Shown here: positions 44,195 to 55,591 of the stretch, in pieces
Layout of the letters: each line of letters begins with the position of its first letter
How positions within the stretch are numbered: the stretch's first letter is position 1
Source: Dactylonectria macrodidyma
Taxonomy: Eukaryota; Ascomycota; Sordariomycetes; Hypocreales; Nectriaceae
Direction: 5' to 3'
Length of the DNA stretch: 64,000 nucleotides
NCBI GenBank assembly: GCA_020744425.1
Contig: JAGMUV010000056.1
Location: 62,001 to 126,000, forward strand
The notes under the pieces: model-generated
What the model was told of the DNA's origin: nothing
The model's input: the letters and a program-made list of their open reading frames with translations, nothing else
Database searches by the model: none
Translations under genes and position numbers: made by a program

Positions 44195-44645
44195 GATTCT
44201 TCTGAGTGCCACCCCTCGCTTGGCATGATCATGCCAGTGTTCTCAGTCTCTCCATGACGTGATCTGACTGACGTGTTGAGGCATAATTCCTCATTCTCAA
44301 GTCTGCCTTGCCTATACTTGTGCAGGTACATCGAGTGATACCAGCTCTAGACAATAAGTTAAGCACATATGGGGGTATGGGATCCAGCTGTTGAGTAGCA
44401 TGACTCCCTGAAGTTTCCCTATGCAGGAGGTGGCCCTTTCCCCTCGACATACTCATAGTAGCCACTCTGCAATGTCTTAGCCAATATCTACCATGGAACT
44501 ACCCCGGAGGAGTGTTCTATGACGATCTTAGCAGCCATATGTAACTAACAAGTGATCATACACGGATTATTAAAGGACTATGGATCGGCTGACGGCTGAG
44601 TTCTGCCTGACTGTCCGAATGCTCTACGAAAAGGTCACATACCTG
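44195..44645. repeat. Dispersed repeat, copy 3 (diverged)
   Basis: It shares 'cacccctcgcttggcatgat' with copy 1 and 'ctgagttctgcctgactgtccgaatg' with copy 2 (near identical). More decayed than the other two copies. Confidence 0.55.
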
Positions 44646-45069
44646 GTGTGTGATTCCTTGATGATCTTCCCCCAATGCTGAATCTCGTCATAGATGGTGA
44701 TACCGGTAACGACTTACATGGTTAATGGTCCTCTTTAACCTTGACGCGAGAGGGGTCTGTCTGGTGGAATGAGCGTGACAACGGTGCATGGACGAGAACT
44801 ACCTAACGATACACCACGAGACTACAGAACTTGGTAACAGGGGCTATTGACCTTAGTAAATGCCGCAAGATCACATCTCCACCACTCTGCATTACGATAC
44901 ACCTCCCATACAAAGATCAACGAAACCTAGATATAGGCTTAAGGGGGGCGTTGCTGAAAATAGAAGGACATGCAGCCAGTTTGATCTCTATTTATACCTC
45001 TGGTATCTCCCAAATGTTCTATCGTGACTGAACAATGGCTGTATTATTATAACCTTAACTTTTATCACG

Positions 45070-45849
45070 ATGAGTCTCACACATTTTGTATCGACCGCGT
45101 TGACCACAGCATTCGTCCTCAATGCCGTAGCGAATTTATCAACATCTATCAAGGTCATCCTGCGATATCGAAACACTCAACGGAGCCGTCGAGGGACAGG
45201 CTCAGTTTCCGTGATCCATACATCTTTATCTACAAGATACCCTCGTGCATTCACGGCGGTAGTGATAACGCATTGCCTGATTGCTACCAGTTCCGCACTT
45301 GCATTCGCAGTTCTGATACAAGAACGTGGAGATCCCTGGTCAACATACCTGAGCTCTTCCATCATCGTTCCAAGCATGACTAGAGAAGTAAGTGCATACC
45401 CTGGCTCGGGATCAATTCTAACGATCGAAAGAGCTTGTGTGTCGGCGGCTCTTAGAGCGCAGGACAGTGTGCATTTGCTCCGTGGCCCCTAGCATTTCTC
45501 CCAGCAACCACTGGGGTGCCATTTATCATCAGCACCATCCTAACTTCCCAAAGCTCAGTGTTCAATGAACTCTCAGCAGACATCGGCCATTACTTTCCGG
45601 TACTAGATGGTGCTAGAATGGATGCTCATTGCATCATGCACCTCACGCCAGTTTACGAAAATCAAGACCGTCATGCTGATTGAAACGTTGGCCATGATAG
45701 CCAGTGCTATGGCTTTGAGAACGGAGTCAGCGACAAGCAGGCACTTGGTACGTACTGAGCTTCCAGGCGAGACTAAACTTACACTGGTAGATTCTTTCGA
45801 ATGTTTTTGGAGCCCAAGACTTTCTCGTCTGCCTCATACCTGTCATTGA
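45070..45849 (+). pseudogene. Broken integral-membrane protein gene
   Basis: Frame one begins MSLTHFVSTALTTAFVLNAV and holds two hydrophobic segments (residues about 5-25 and about 58-80). A GTAAGT donor at 45388 with a CTAAC branch and AG near 45433 gives the continuation LVCRRLLERRTVC. After that, protein-like text moves through two more frames (FNELSADIGHYFPVLDGARM, then VLEWMLIASCTSRQFTKIKT with a hydrophobic MLIETLAMIASAMAL). The shifts look like indels in a once-continuous multi-span membrane protein. Function unknown. Confidence 0.35.
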
Positions 45850-47092
45850 AAAGTTATGGACGAAGAGTTTCAGACGGGGGCCCACCTTCGCCCTGCTACC
45901 ACGACTTCTGCGAACGCCGAGACCTAGAGCATCTTCGCCAGGGGGATCAAGCCAGATCCAGCTTCGGGACATCACCGTTACAAGCAGGGATGGCTGAGAT
46001 GCATTATCTCGTGGTCTGCTCCAGGAAGGATACAAGAAGAGTCCTAGTCTGGAGTTCAGAATTGACTCAGACCGTCTGCTGGACCGGCACAGGTGAACTC
46101 CGAGTTTCCCGAACATGTGGGTTCAAATCGCATAGCTCATGTTGTTCCTAGCCAGAGCTCTAGCTTACAGTCAGATGAAGACACGGAGATATCATCTCAG
46201 GGGCGACGCGGTCGGTGGGGTTAGTTGATGTCGATGTTGGTGCATAGGAGTGAGCATAGGTCCCGTAGGGGCGCACATTCGCTACGAGGCTCGCGGCGAG
46301 GATGGTATTGGTGAGCTTCGTGGGCGAGATTAGCGGGAGTATAGATTCTCAGATTCCGCGGGGTGTTCGTGCCGATATCTTTGACAAATACACCTCATTC
46401 TGGGTGAAAAGTGTGTCGTACCAAGTCCGGGAAAGTGCAATATGTACAGCACCATCCCTGCTCTGGCCTCAAGTTCCATGACGTTGGAAGACCTAATCTG
46501 GTCCCTCCATCCTGGTCACTTCATTAATGAGTCCATCCAGAATACGATTCTGAAATAAAAAGCGGCCAGCAGAAACTATCGACAAAACCTCGCTTGGGAA
46601 ATTTTGCTGGCAGGGTCCATGCAAGGACCTCGAAAAAATCCCAGCTTGGGAGTATGTAAGTTAGTGAAATCGCTAGTCATTTTAGGACACTTGACAATGA
46701 GGCGAAAAGCTGGACTAGGTATTTTCTTGTGTGACGGTGTAAATTGGACCTCGGCATGCCCTGTATTCTCTTTTCTGACGGCGGACTAAAACGGCCCTCG
46801 GCCTACCTGTCTAAAGCAGCTCCCGTGCTGAGTGCGATTTGCGACCAATCAATCCGTTCTGTGACGGGAGCGTCTGGAGTGCTGGACCCAGGGTGGGGTC
46901 GATACGTAACTAGGACGCACGGGGCAGGCCACAGGGACTATCAACGCGTCTACGCGCCTGCCCGCTTTCTCTCTTTCCTCTTCATGGTAGTATTCTCGCA
47001 ATACAGTGGCATTACCTCTTGAGTTGATCTCATCTGGCCCGTGACAAATATCCTGTCTTAGTCATCGGATGTGAGATTGGCCAAGAAACCCC
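45850..47092. other. Intergenic, nothing recognised
   Basis: Only short overlapping frames without motifs. The right end adjoins the PiggyBac terminal repeat. Confidence 0.35.
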
Positions 47093-49255
47093 TCATCCTT
47101 TTGAGTAGCATAAGCCTCCACCTCCCCCTCAGACAGGGGGGTCTAGCCAACCAAAGAGCGTCAAATCAAAGGTACATCGATTCCTTCCTATTCTGGGTGG
47201 TGCCAGAGGTACCAGCAATTCCCCTCTCTACATAAAGCTACATTACACTCCTGACAACGCCATCGTGACTGCGGCGCCCTTCGGCTGTTCCCACTTACAG
47301 CAGACAACGGAGCCTTCCTTTTGCGCTTACGTGTCCGACCCATTTGACAGCCCTTATAAGCAAGGCATTCTGATTTCCCTTTGCGGACTAGATTATGCTG
47401 TGAGATAGGCGTAAATTCGTCTCCCGTTCGAAACCTCTTCCGAGACTTCCGTCTCTGAGGCATAGGTCTTGATGAGGCTGTAGACAAGCTGCTGCCGCCA
47501 TTCAAACTGACTGTCCCATTAGCTTCCATTGTGGCTGGCCTCTTTTCTGTAAAAGGAAGCTATTCACAAGGGCTATTTCTAGCAAAAAGTCCCAAGCTAG
47601 GGCTTTCCAACCGCCCCTACGGATACGGCGGTTAGGGCTCCAATAAGACCGTAGCTGGTCACCGCGGTCTACAGCGTTCATCTCGTCATTGTAGGTAGCA
47701 GCGATAGATGGGATAGAAATCTCTTTCACCTGGCTACCAGCAAAAAAACGCTGTATTGGCCGTGCTCGAATTTTGTCTGTTGTCGGCTTCTTCCGTAGGC
47801 GGACGCTTCTTTCATCGCCGGAAAACACAGTTGATAAGAATAGCACGAGAGCGTTGTCTTTCCATGCGATCTGATTGACCTAGCAGAAGACAAATTAGTA
47901 AGGGAAATATAGCTAACTGTGTCCTAGTGACTGACCCTATTATCTACCGTAGGGACAGCCTTAAGGATATTAAATTCGAGGCTGCCGTCAGCTGTGTTAT
48001 CCTTCTCTTTCAGCTTGACTAGGGATGTGTGTAAGCCACAGTTACAGCGGGCTGTGCCTGTGGCTCCGTGACCTAGCTGACGGAGCTGGCGAAAGAGGTC
48101 ATTAGAAGAGAATAGGTTATCGAGAAAGACGTGATATGTGGATTCCGGCAGCAGATTTACTAGGGCAACAACCACGGCTTGGGTTGGGTTCAGATAGGCT
48201 GTCTTCCTCTCTCGTATCTGCCGCCGGCTTCGCCGTAGCTGTGTTCCTTGCCGCAGCCGTCGAGCCGGCCGGACCCCTACGGGCCCGAACTTCCGGCCCG
48301 GCCTATGCCAAATCCACCGCAAAAAATAGCCCCTTTGGGCCACAGCCCACATTTTGAAGCCCGTTGGTATCGGTTTATTAGGGACATGTGTTGTCTCATG
48401 AGACCGGCCGAGGAAGCGGACCATACACTCATCCACAGCGATTGATGTGCCCGGGATGTAGAAAACGGTAGACATATGCTGTATGTGGTCAGACCAGGCG
48501 TTAACCCGGCCGAAGATCCTGCCGTAGAAGGTCACATCGGGGTTCGTATCAATAGTTGCGTGGTCAAAGAGACGGAGATGCCGTGATATTAGCTGAAAAC
48601 GCCGTAAAGGCATCCATTTGATGATTGGATGCGTAGCACATATCTTCCCTGGCCCAGAAGCCTTCCAATAGTCCTTCATCTTCGGTTCCTTATGAATTCG
48701 CATATATATCAAGATTGCAATCCATATGTAGATTTCTGGGGAAGAGATTGGCGTCCATTCAAGCAGTCGTGACTGCGGCTTTAACCTGCGGCTTCCGGCC
48801 TCGTGCTACTGCAATAGGTAACTAACCCAGCTATTAGTATAGCCGACCCAGCTTTCTACTAGGAAAATAGGTAGGAATTCCTGGAATAGCAATAGCGGCT
48901 CTTGGGGCAAAGCTGTGATCGTAGGGGCCCGGCTTGGACCTAGGTCCATCGGCTCAAAGTTGTAGCCGCGGTCCGGAACCGGCTTTTCTATTGGCCGGCA
49001 GGTGTTATCAGCAGCTTGCTCGCGGCGGCTATTATTAACACGAATAAAGCGATTATCATCATAGGCGTTGACTGCCTCGCTGCTGTTGAGAATCCATGGG
49101 AATGTAAAGAACGTGTTGTATGACGAAATGTGTGGTGTTGATTCTGACCCCGTGGTCACTCCTTGTACCTTAGCTATCGCAAGGGTGATATGGGGCTAGC
49201 CAAGGGGGTGGAGGCTTATGCCACTCAAAGGGATAGGAAAAGAGGGGGCCGGAGG
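47093..49255 (-). mobile_element. PiggyBac-type DNA transposon
   Basis: Imperfect inverted termini: 'gagtagcataagcctccacctccc' begins near 47112 on the left, and its counterpart 'gagtggcataagcctccaccccc' is read on the opposite strand near 49205-49230. The transposase gene lies between them on minus. I did not find a flanking TTAA duplication, so the exact ends remain open. Confidence 0.75.
47188..49159 (-). pseudogene. PiggyBac transposase (DDE_Tnp_1_7), one stop and a C-terminal frame break
   Basis: The N-terminus starts at 49159 (MTTGSESTPHISSYNTFF). A TAG interrupts after WVSYLLQ near 48810 where CAG is plausible. The catalytic core shows MKDYWKASGPGKICATHPII, SIAVDECMVRFLGRSHET (first Asp), STYHVFLDNLFSSNDLF (second Asp) and, after a 56-nt intron (47880-47935), NQIAWKDNALVLFLSTVF and TYNDEMNAVDRGDQLRSYW (third Asp region). 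The C-terminal Cys-rich domain (CLAYKGCQMG..., RCQECNVALCREGNCWYLWH) is in another frame from 47529, so a shift lies near 47520. Such transposases excise precisely at TTAA. With two lesions it is probably inactive, but it is much less decayed than the Fot1 copy. Confidence 0.88.
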
Positions 49256-49966
49256 ATCCTAGACACACATCAATACAATCATCGTCTTTGGGCTCCACTG
49301 GATTAGTCCCTATCATCCTGATCATCCTAGCCGTATTGGATCCATCAGGATGTACAGGGACTCAGAGCGGGGACTTGACGCAAGCAAGAACATACACACA
49401 CCCAATCAGATGCCACACACGATAAGAGCTCGTGACACTGGGGCTACGCTCTCACACTACTTCTCTTCACAATCACTCATTTGTAAATAGCTTCACTGAT
49501 GAGATTTCGTAGTTGATAATGGATGAAATGCCAGTATTCTAACGATATTATGATGCTCACATGATCGCCTGGCATAGAAATCCATGGAAGGCGTTGGAAG
49601 GAGCGCACGGCCACGGAAAGTTAAGGACAGGTGTCCTGTCCGCGTTGGTTGAGAGCGATCGTTGAAGCGGCAAGGCAGACACATCCCTTGCAAGCATTTG
49701 AATCCTTCAACACTATCCCCTGAAAGGCAATAGCCGAGACGAAAATCATACCACCTGTCAGCGCTTGGAATTCAGCAGACTCGAGACATTTCTGCAATCA
49801 CAACACATAATAAGTAAATGGTCCGCGTAACACTTATTAGGCACCAATTTAATCCTCGAATTTCTGAGAATATTTAACATCAGCTGTCTCTGGTTCATCA
49901 CCCTTATTACTCAACACCTTCTCAAGACAAAACAACCTCAATACAAATCCCAGACCGCTTTCAACA
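49256..49966. other. Intergenic and promoter of the KNH1-like gene
   Basis: No gene recognised. The last 120 bases are AC/T-rich, as in fungal 5' leaders. Confidence 0.4.
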
Positions 49967-50413
49967 ATGCAGACCAAGGCCTTCATCACCGCTCTTCTCG
50001 CTGCGCTTCCCGCCATCCAAGCCTTCAAGTTCACAGGCCCCGATCCCTCCAAAGTCCTCAACATCAGCAAGGAGATCACCATCACTTGGAGCGGTGGCGT
50101 CCCCGATAATCTCCCACACAAGCTTGATTTCGGCTGGCATTGTGAGCCTGACCAGCTCAATACTCTCGAATCAGATATCAGCCAAATGCGGGATGACATC
50201 TATCTGTCCGACGGCGAGTACAAGATCAAATTCGGCGACAACTTCCACCGCATGCTTGACGAATTTGCCGACAAACTAGCTAAAGACAAGCTGTTCACTT
50301 TCCAGGCTATCTTCAATGATCGAACAGATGACCGTGTTGTTTACTGGAGCCAGAACTATACTCTTACTGGTCTGGACAAGGGAGCTAGTTCGGAGCCTGA
50401 GGTAGAGCTATAG
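49967..50413 (+). CDS. Small secreted KNH1/Ser-Thr-rich-GPI-family-like protein
   Basis: 148 residues, one exon. MQTKAFITALLAALPAIQA is a signal peptide, cleaved about residue 19. The mature start FKFTGPDPSKVLNISKEITI then TWS fits the Kre9/Knh1 N-terminal Ig-like domain (PF10342-type: 'P...(G)x-x-(V/I)-TW'). Possible N-glycosylation sites are NIS and NYT. Members are extracellular or wall-attached and some act in beta-1,6-glucan assembly; here there is no Ser/Thr-rich tail or GPI signal, so it is more likely soluble. Family assignment is moderate; secretion is confident. Confidence 0.75.
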   Translation: MQTKAFITALLAALPAIQAFKFTGPDPSKVLNISKEITITWSGGVPDNLPHKLDFGWHCEPDQLNTLESDISQMRDDIYLSDGEYKIKFGDNFHRMLDEFADKLAKDKLFTFQAIFNDRTDDRVVYWSQNYTLTGLDKGASSEPEVEL

Positions 50414-50934
50414 GGAAATGATATATTGGTCTTGAGGCTGGTGTCGACGAGTTGCAATGCCATAGGTCTTTCGCTACGATTGTTTCTTTCATAGTGGAAA
50501 GTCAGGCTTTTGCTTCTATAGAAATGAAGTAGTTAGTTTGGAAATGTCTTGACAGGCGAATTACGAGTTATAAAAAGTCATTTGTATTAAGTTTGATTAT
50601 CAAGCTATTATCAGCCCCTATGAACTACTAGGTAAATATCTATATATCAAACTATATAAGCTCCCAACTCTTCTCTAAGTATTAGACGCTAATTGAGTAG
50701 AGGAAGTCTCAAGCCTTATGTCATTTAACTGTTACTCGTAGTGTTATCGCGAGTGTTGGTATAGTTAGCCTAGTCCTTGTCTTTGACCAAATTTACCCTA
50801 TTTACAATTCTTTCGACTGCTTGAATCTTAGTGCTAACCTATTTTAGTGAGTGGTAACGGAATCGTCATTAAGAAGAAAGGAGAACTATAGCCACAGGAA
50901 TAATAGGTTGCTTTTTACTATAAATAAGCCAGAT
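50414..50934. other. AT-rich decayed intergenic DNA
   Basis: Strongly AT-rich with many TA steps from about 50560, consistent with RIP-mutated repeat sequence. No coding frame. Confidence 0.45.
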
Positions 50935-50941
50935 TTACTTA

Positions 50942-52400
50942 CAGACTAGATCAGCTTTTGCCACCGACGCCGGGATCCCGTAGCGCCGCTCTCTGGGGCC
51001 TAGGAGGGTCAGGGTAGGTCTCCACTCTCGGCATGCTACGGTTATCACGAAAGGGCTAATGGAGGAACGAACCAAGCAAGACACAGATCGCGCTAGACTA
51101 CGCGTATCGACGATGCGACGCCGACGACGACTGCTGCGTCTTCTGGGTGCACGCCGATAACGAAGGGACTTTTTTGGCCGATTATAAGACGATCGGCAAG
51201 AAGCTCGGGGTCGACGCGCGGCTTGACGGGTCAGACCTGCTTGATGCGGTACGCAACGAGATCGAAGCTCGATCGAAATGGATAATGATTCTTGACAACG
51301 CGGATGACTTGAGGTTGTTCGGAGTTGGTCAACAAGCAAAAGCAGAAGAAATGAGCGAGCATCAGAACCAGAACCTCCACAAATACGTGCCTTGCACATC
51401 ACAAGGGACGGTGCTATGGACGAGTCGAGACGCGCACATTCTTGGCCCCCTTGTTAAATCTCGTCGCGGCATCAAAGTGCGGTCAATGGCGATGAACGAG
51501 GCAACAACACTTCTTGCGAGGACCCGAGATGAGCCATCGACTGCAGAAGAGGCATTGGGAGAGACAGGAGTGGATGCTCTGCTGGAAGAGCTACAACGTC
51601 TCCCGCTAGCGATCTCGCAAGCCGGGGCATATATGCGGCGCATGTCGATGACGGCCGAGCAGTACCTGAGCCTCCTCAGACAAGGCAAGACTCGATGGGA
51701 GGTGCTGAAGGTGAGCGACGCTGACCGACATCGACGGCCCGAGGTATCGAACAGCGTGCTTGAGACGTGGAGGGTCTCCACAGAGCGGATCCGAGCGGAG
51801 AGCGAGATGTCTTACCAGATATTGCACGTGATTGCATATGTGGACAGTCAAGACATACCGCACAAGCAAGTAGCAGAGGTGGCTCGTCGATATGATGAAG
51901 ACGATGAAGACTCAACCAGGCAAGCCTCGGAGCTTGAGGACCTGGAGGCTGTCGCACGACTGAAAGAGTTTTCTTTCCTCAGCCTGCGTGAGACAGAGGA
52001 TAGTGGCCGAAGGTATGAGATGCACAAGCTTGTGCAAGAGGCTATACGATATAGGCTGAGGGTGAGAAGCTCTGCAGCGACGACCGTTGGCAAGGCATCA
52101 GGAGTAAATAACGGGCCAAAAGAGGATGAGGCATTCTACAGTGGCAGGGCGCTGCAGGTAGTGGATGACCTCTTCCCGTCATCGGAACCTGCTGCATGGG
52201 CACGATGCGAGCGCTACCTGACGCATGCCATTCGAGTAGGGGAGTGGGTGGAGGTAGGCGAGACAGAGACGGAGACAGCAAACTTACTTCAGAGAGTATC
52301 ATACTTTCTGTACGAGCGATCGATGGAGAGAGAAGGAGCCGGTAGACAGTCGCGCTTGGGGTCTCCGGCGGGAGAGAGAGAGAGAGAGAGATGTATTTAA
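50942..52400 (+). pseudogene. NB-ARC NLR fragment, N- and C-terminally truncated
   Basis: From LLPPTPGSRSAALWGLGGSG a 63-nt intron (51014-51076) joins to KTQIALDYAYRRC, forming an intact P-loop GLGGSGKTQ. Then CCVFWVHADNEGTFLADY, WIMILDNADDLRLF (Walker B), GTVLWTSRDA, LQRLPLAISQAGAYM and YEMHKLVQEAIRY (MHD-like) follow in one frame to about 52330. No effector domain precedes it: upstream DNA is AT-rich. No repeat domain follows: the frame runs into a (GA)n tract and the 3' end of a LINE. The core is well preserved, so truncation is probably recent. Confidence 0.85.
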
Positions 52401-53460
52401 CGCCAAGGGAGCGCAAGGCGCTCCAGCCTCCCAGGGGGCATGTGGCGTGCAGGAGACTATCTAACAGCTAAACAGTAAGCAGCTAAGCTAGCAGCAGCTA
52501 TAGGATATCCTGCACTTCTGGCCTAGTAGCTAGGAGAGTTTCGATCCGCACCCGTGGGCTCCTTCATTCGAGCTCGTGTTCGGTCTAGGAAAGCTGTCAT
52601 AGTGGTCTTGAAGTCAGGGCCTGAGGTCGTTGAGAAAGCTCTCAGAGGGGCTGCTAGGGCAGCTAGCATAGATGGAGGGGGTCTGCCGACTTAGGTCTTG
52701 AGAGACGGTGGGCAAATTGTCTTGAAGAACCCAGTGGTCTTCAGGAAGGCCGCGTAATCCTGAGGGCTAGCTATCAAGCGTAGCCAGTAGTCCCTTGGGT
52801 TCTTGGGCTTGGGCTTGAAGACCGGCCACTGCTGCTGCAGCTGCTTGGTCTTTCGACAATAGATGAGATGTTCCGGGGCCCTCAGTCCTCCGCAGGAACA
52901 GGGTTTGTTATCTTTATGTTGGAACCGGCGATGATACCAGTCGAAGTCGCCGTGCCCTGACCTTGCGGCCAGCAGGTTGTGTAGTGTTGGGCGGGGGAGG
53001 TCAAGTTCCTTCGGGCAGGCTAGGGAGGCTGCCAGACCTAGGTCTCGATATTCTCGGCAGGCAGGGGCTGTTGTTACCCACCAGTCTGAGAATTGGGTTC
53101 TGATCTTTCGCTTTCTTAGGCCGCCGATTCCTGCTAGTGTAGGCGGCGCCACCTGTCTTCCGGAAGCGCGGCTCCTGCTTTGCTAGCTGGTCGGCCTTTT
53201 CATTTCCTTTGATATCCTGATGCCCTGGGACCCAATAGACCTGGACCCGGGCTGTGGCAGCCATCTGCTGGAAGTCTAGGAAGGCCTCTTGCGAGCTTGC
53301 CGGGGCTTGTCCTAGCAGCCCTTGGATAACTGATGTGTTGTCGATGCATACGTGGATTTGTGTGTTTGGGCTGGCTGATTGCTGATCAACCGGTATATAG
53401 GAACGCAGATCTAAGCGCCATTCTTTCCATCTGCGGGCATCGAGTATGACCTTGACTTTA
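52375..53460 (-). mobile_element. 5'-truncated Tad1-like LINE (RNase H and 3' end)
   Basis: Minus reading has HVCIDNTSVIQGLLGQ and VQVYWVPGHQDIKGNEKADQ (RNase H, Asp and HQ...N-AD motifs) near 53230-53400. A C-terminal zinc-like segment follows: ARSGHGDFDWYHRRFQHKD then PCSCGGLRAPEHLIYCRKTK. This is the end of a fungal non-LTR element ORF2. Reverse transcriptase and endonuclease are missing, as in 5'-truncated insertions. The 3' end, after about 300 nt of untranslated sequence, meets a (CT)n/(GA)n tract at 52374-52391, possibly its tail. One frame change separates the RNase H part (53001-53264) from the last part (52691-53152). Confidence 0.8.
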
Positions 53461-55591
53461 TATATCGATATGAAATTTAGGCTATACTATAGCGAGGATA
53501 CTATGCATTCCCTGCTGCAATTAGTCCTACCTGGCGACACAACGTTCGGATCCACACCCCACCCCAACCTGCACCAAGGAAGCGCGATGAGCAGACGGAG
53601 CCGATTGCTTAGCAAGCGCTGCAATCCTCGGGAAGGTCGTCGAGAACCATCCTTAGAAACCTCTCGCCCCTACCCTGTCAGTATCTCGACAGTATATTAG
53701 CATGGGGGTGTCGCAATGAAGCCTGTCTCCGAATTTGCTCGTAGAGTCCACGACCTTCCTCCTTATGTGGTAACTTGGCGTGACTTTCGAGCGATCGCTG
53801 GGGAGTTCGAAACGTGCTCCCGTCACATCGTCATTCGAATCTTGTGATGGGCTAAAAAGGATCCTCCCCTGGGCCAGTAGCCCTGAAAAGAGTAAGGGCA
53901 ATTGATAGGGACGCATCACGAATTGATAGTGGCGCATCCGCCTTAGGGACAATGACGCGCCCGACGAGTCCGACGCGTTGTGTCACTTGGGAGGGGCTAC
54001 AAACGTGGAAAGACGATCCCTAGGCATGTCCAGTCTTGGGCGCACTAATAGTGAGACTATTAGTCTGCGACCCTCGCACTGGACTATTAGTCTGGACTAC
54101 AGTGTGGACTAATAGTGCTCTTAATGGTCCACACTATTAGGAGCCCTGCTCAGGGTTTAGCTAGTATCATGGGATCTTGTGTCGCAATTTCTGATGGATC
54201 TGGATCGTAGGATAAGAGCTCTTGATTTTCTTTTCTCTCTAACGACTGAAAAGAGGTCGGTTTCTTATACATAAGGTCAATAGGGCCGCCAGGGCCGTTG
54301 TGTTGAAGAACTTGCTTTTTGGGAGACAGAAAGTAGCTGATACCAACCTCTGACTGGAAGACTGGAAGCTCGGACCTCCGGGCAACGTGTCTGAACAGCC
54401 AGTCTGACTAGCTGGAAGACCTTCATTCTGGTTTGATCAATTGTATGACGTTTTGGTCTGTTGGATGTGACATCTTGTTCTGCATCATATATCCTCGACA
54501 TTTATTCAGCGGCTTACTAATCGTCCCAAGGGGGTAAAAATAATGATCTGGATCGGTTCTGGATATCCAGGAGGCAGCATGCCTTCGCCTCTGGACTGGA
54601 TAGGAGCAGCCCTCGGATCCAGCTCCAATCCAATCCAATAAGATGACTGACGGAGGGACAAGAGATGGTGTAAGAGACGTTGAATTTGGTATCATTATAG
54701 TGAATGGAGACGGGGGGGTTGGAGTTGAAGACTCCATAGCAATATGTCAGACAATTGGCCAAGACGATCGAGGAGGGAGGAAACGCAAAACGATGGCACC
54801 AATCTAATTGAGTGAGAATTATCTAAGGAGCAAGAACTTAATGAGAAGATACACTGAGTGGTACAGCTCTTTTATACACAAATAAAAGTATTGCCTTCTA
54901 GGCAGCTGCCATAGTGGGGCAGGCCTGATATGCGACACCTGTTGAGATCCGTCGTTTAACGGATCAATGGCTATTCCGGTCCATTCGTGGCTGGGATGTG
55001 GATGTCTTCTTGTCAATAGCTTCCGATGGTTAGCGCTAGTCTTTTTCTCCTTTAATCAAGACAACATGCTCATTTCAACAACACCATAGCATACAAGCAG
55101 GTCGTTATGGACTTGATTGTTTTATGCGAGGGGAAAAATCAGCTGTTCTCAGGGGTGCATTCCGTACTGAATGTTCTAACTGCATTAGTCCAAGATTCAG
55201 TGATCCCGGCCTATTTACAGCCCGACCGGTCCAGACCATCAAGACCGGTCAGACCATGGTCTTGAGAAATCCTCAGACCAGACCAAGACCAAGTCAGACT
55301 GGACCATTCCGATCCATGACTTCAACCCCGTCTCATTGACCGGGTCGTGATAATTGGAGTGAGAATGATGGATAGAATGATGGATAGATTGGATAGATTG
55401 GATAGAGATTGGATAGAACATAGGGGTAAGCGTTGGCCAAAGCCAAGGAATGCCACCGGTCAGCCTGCTGCCCTCGTGCCCAACTCGAAGTCAACGACAT
55501 GCGATACCGATGCTGACAGACAAACTTGGCCCTTTTATTATTATCATCATCCTCATCCTCATCAGCATCAGCACCAACATCCGCATTGGCC
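53461..55591. other. Intergenic, no gene recognised
   Basis: Contains a cluster of short palindromic words ('actattagtc'/'gactaatagt') at about 54040-54145, a 'ggatagatt' microrepeat at 55370-55415, and a TCA/TCC-rich microsatellite at 55535-55580. Minus-strand frames such as 54423-54762 show no motif. Confidence 0.4.
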
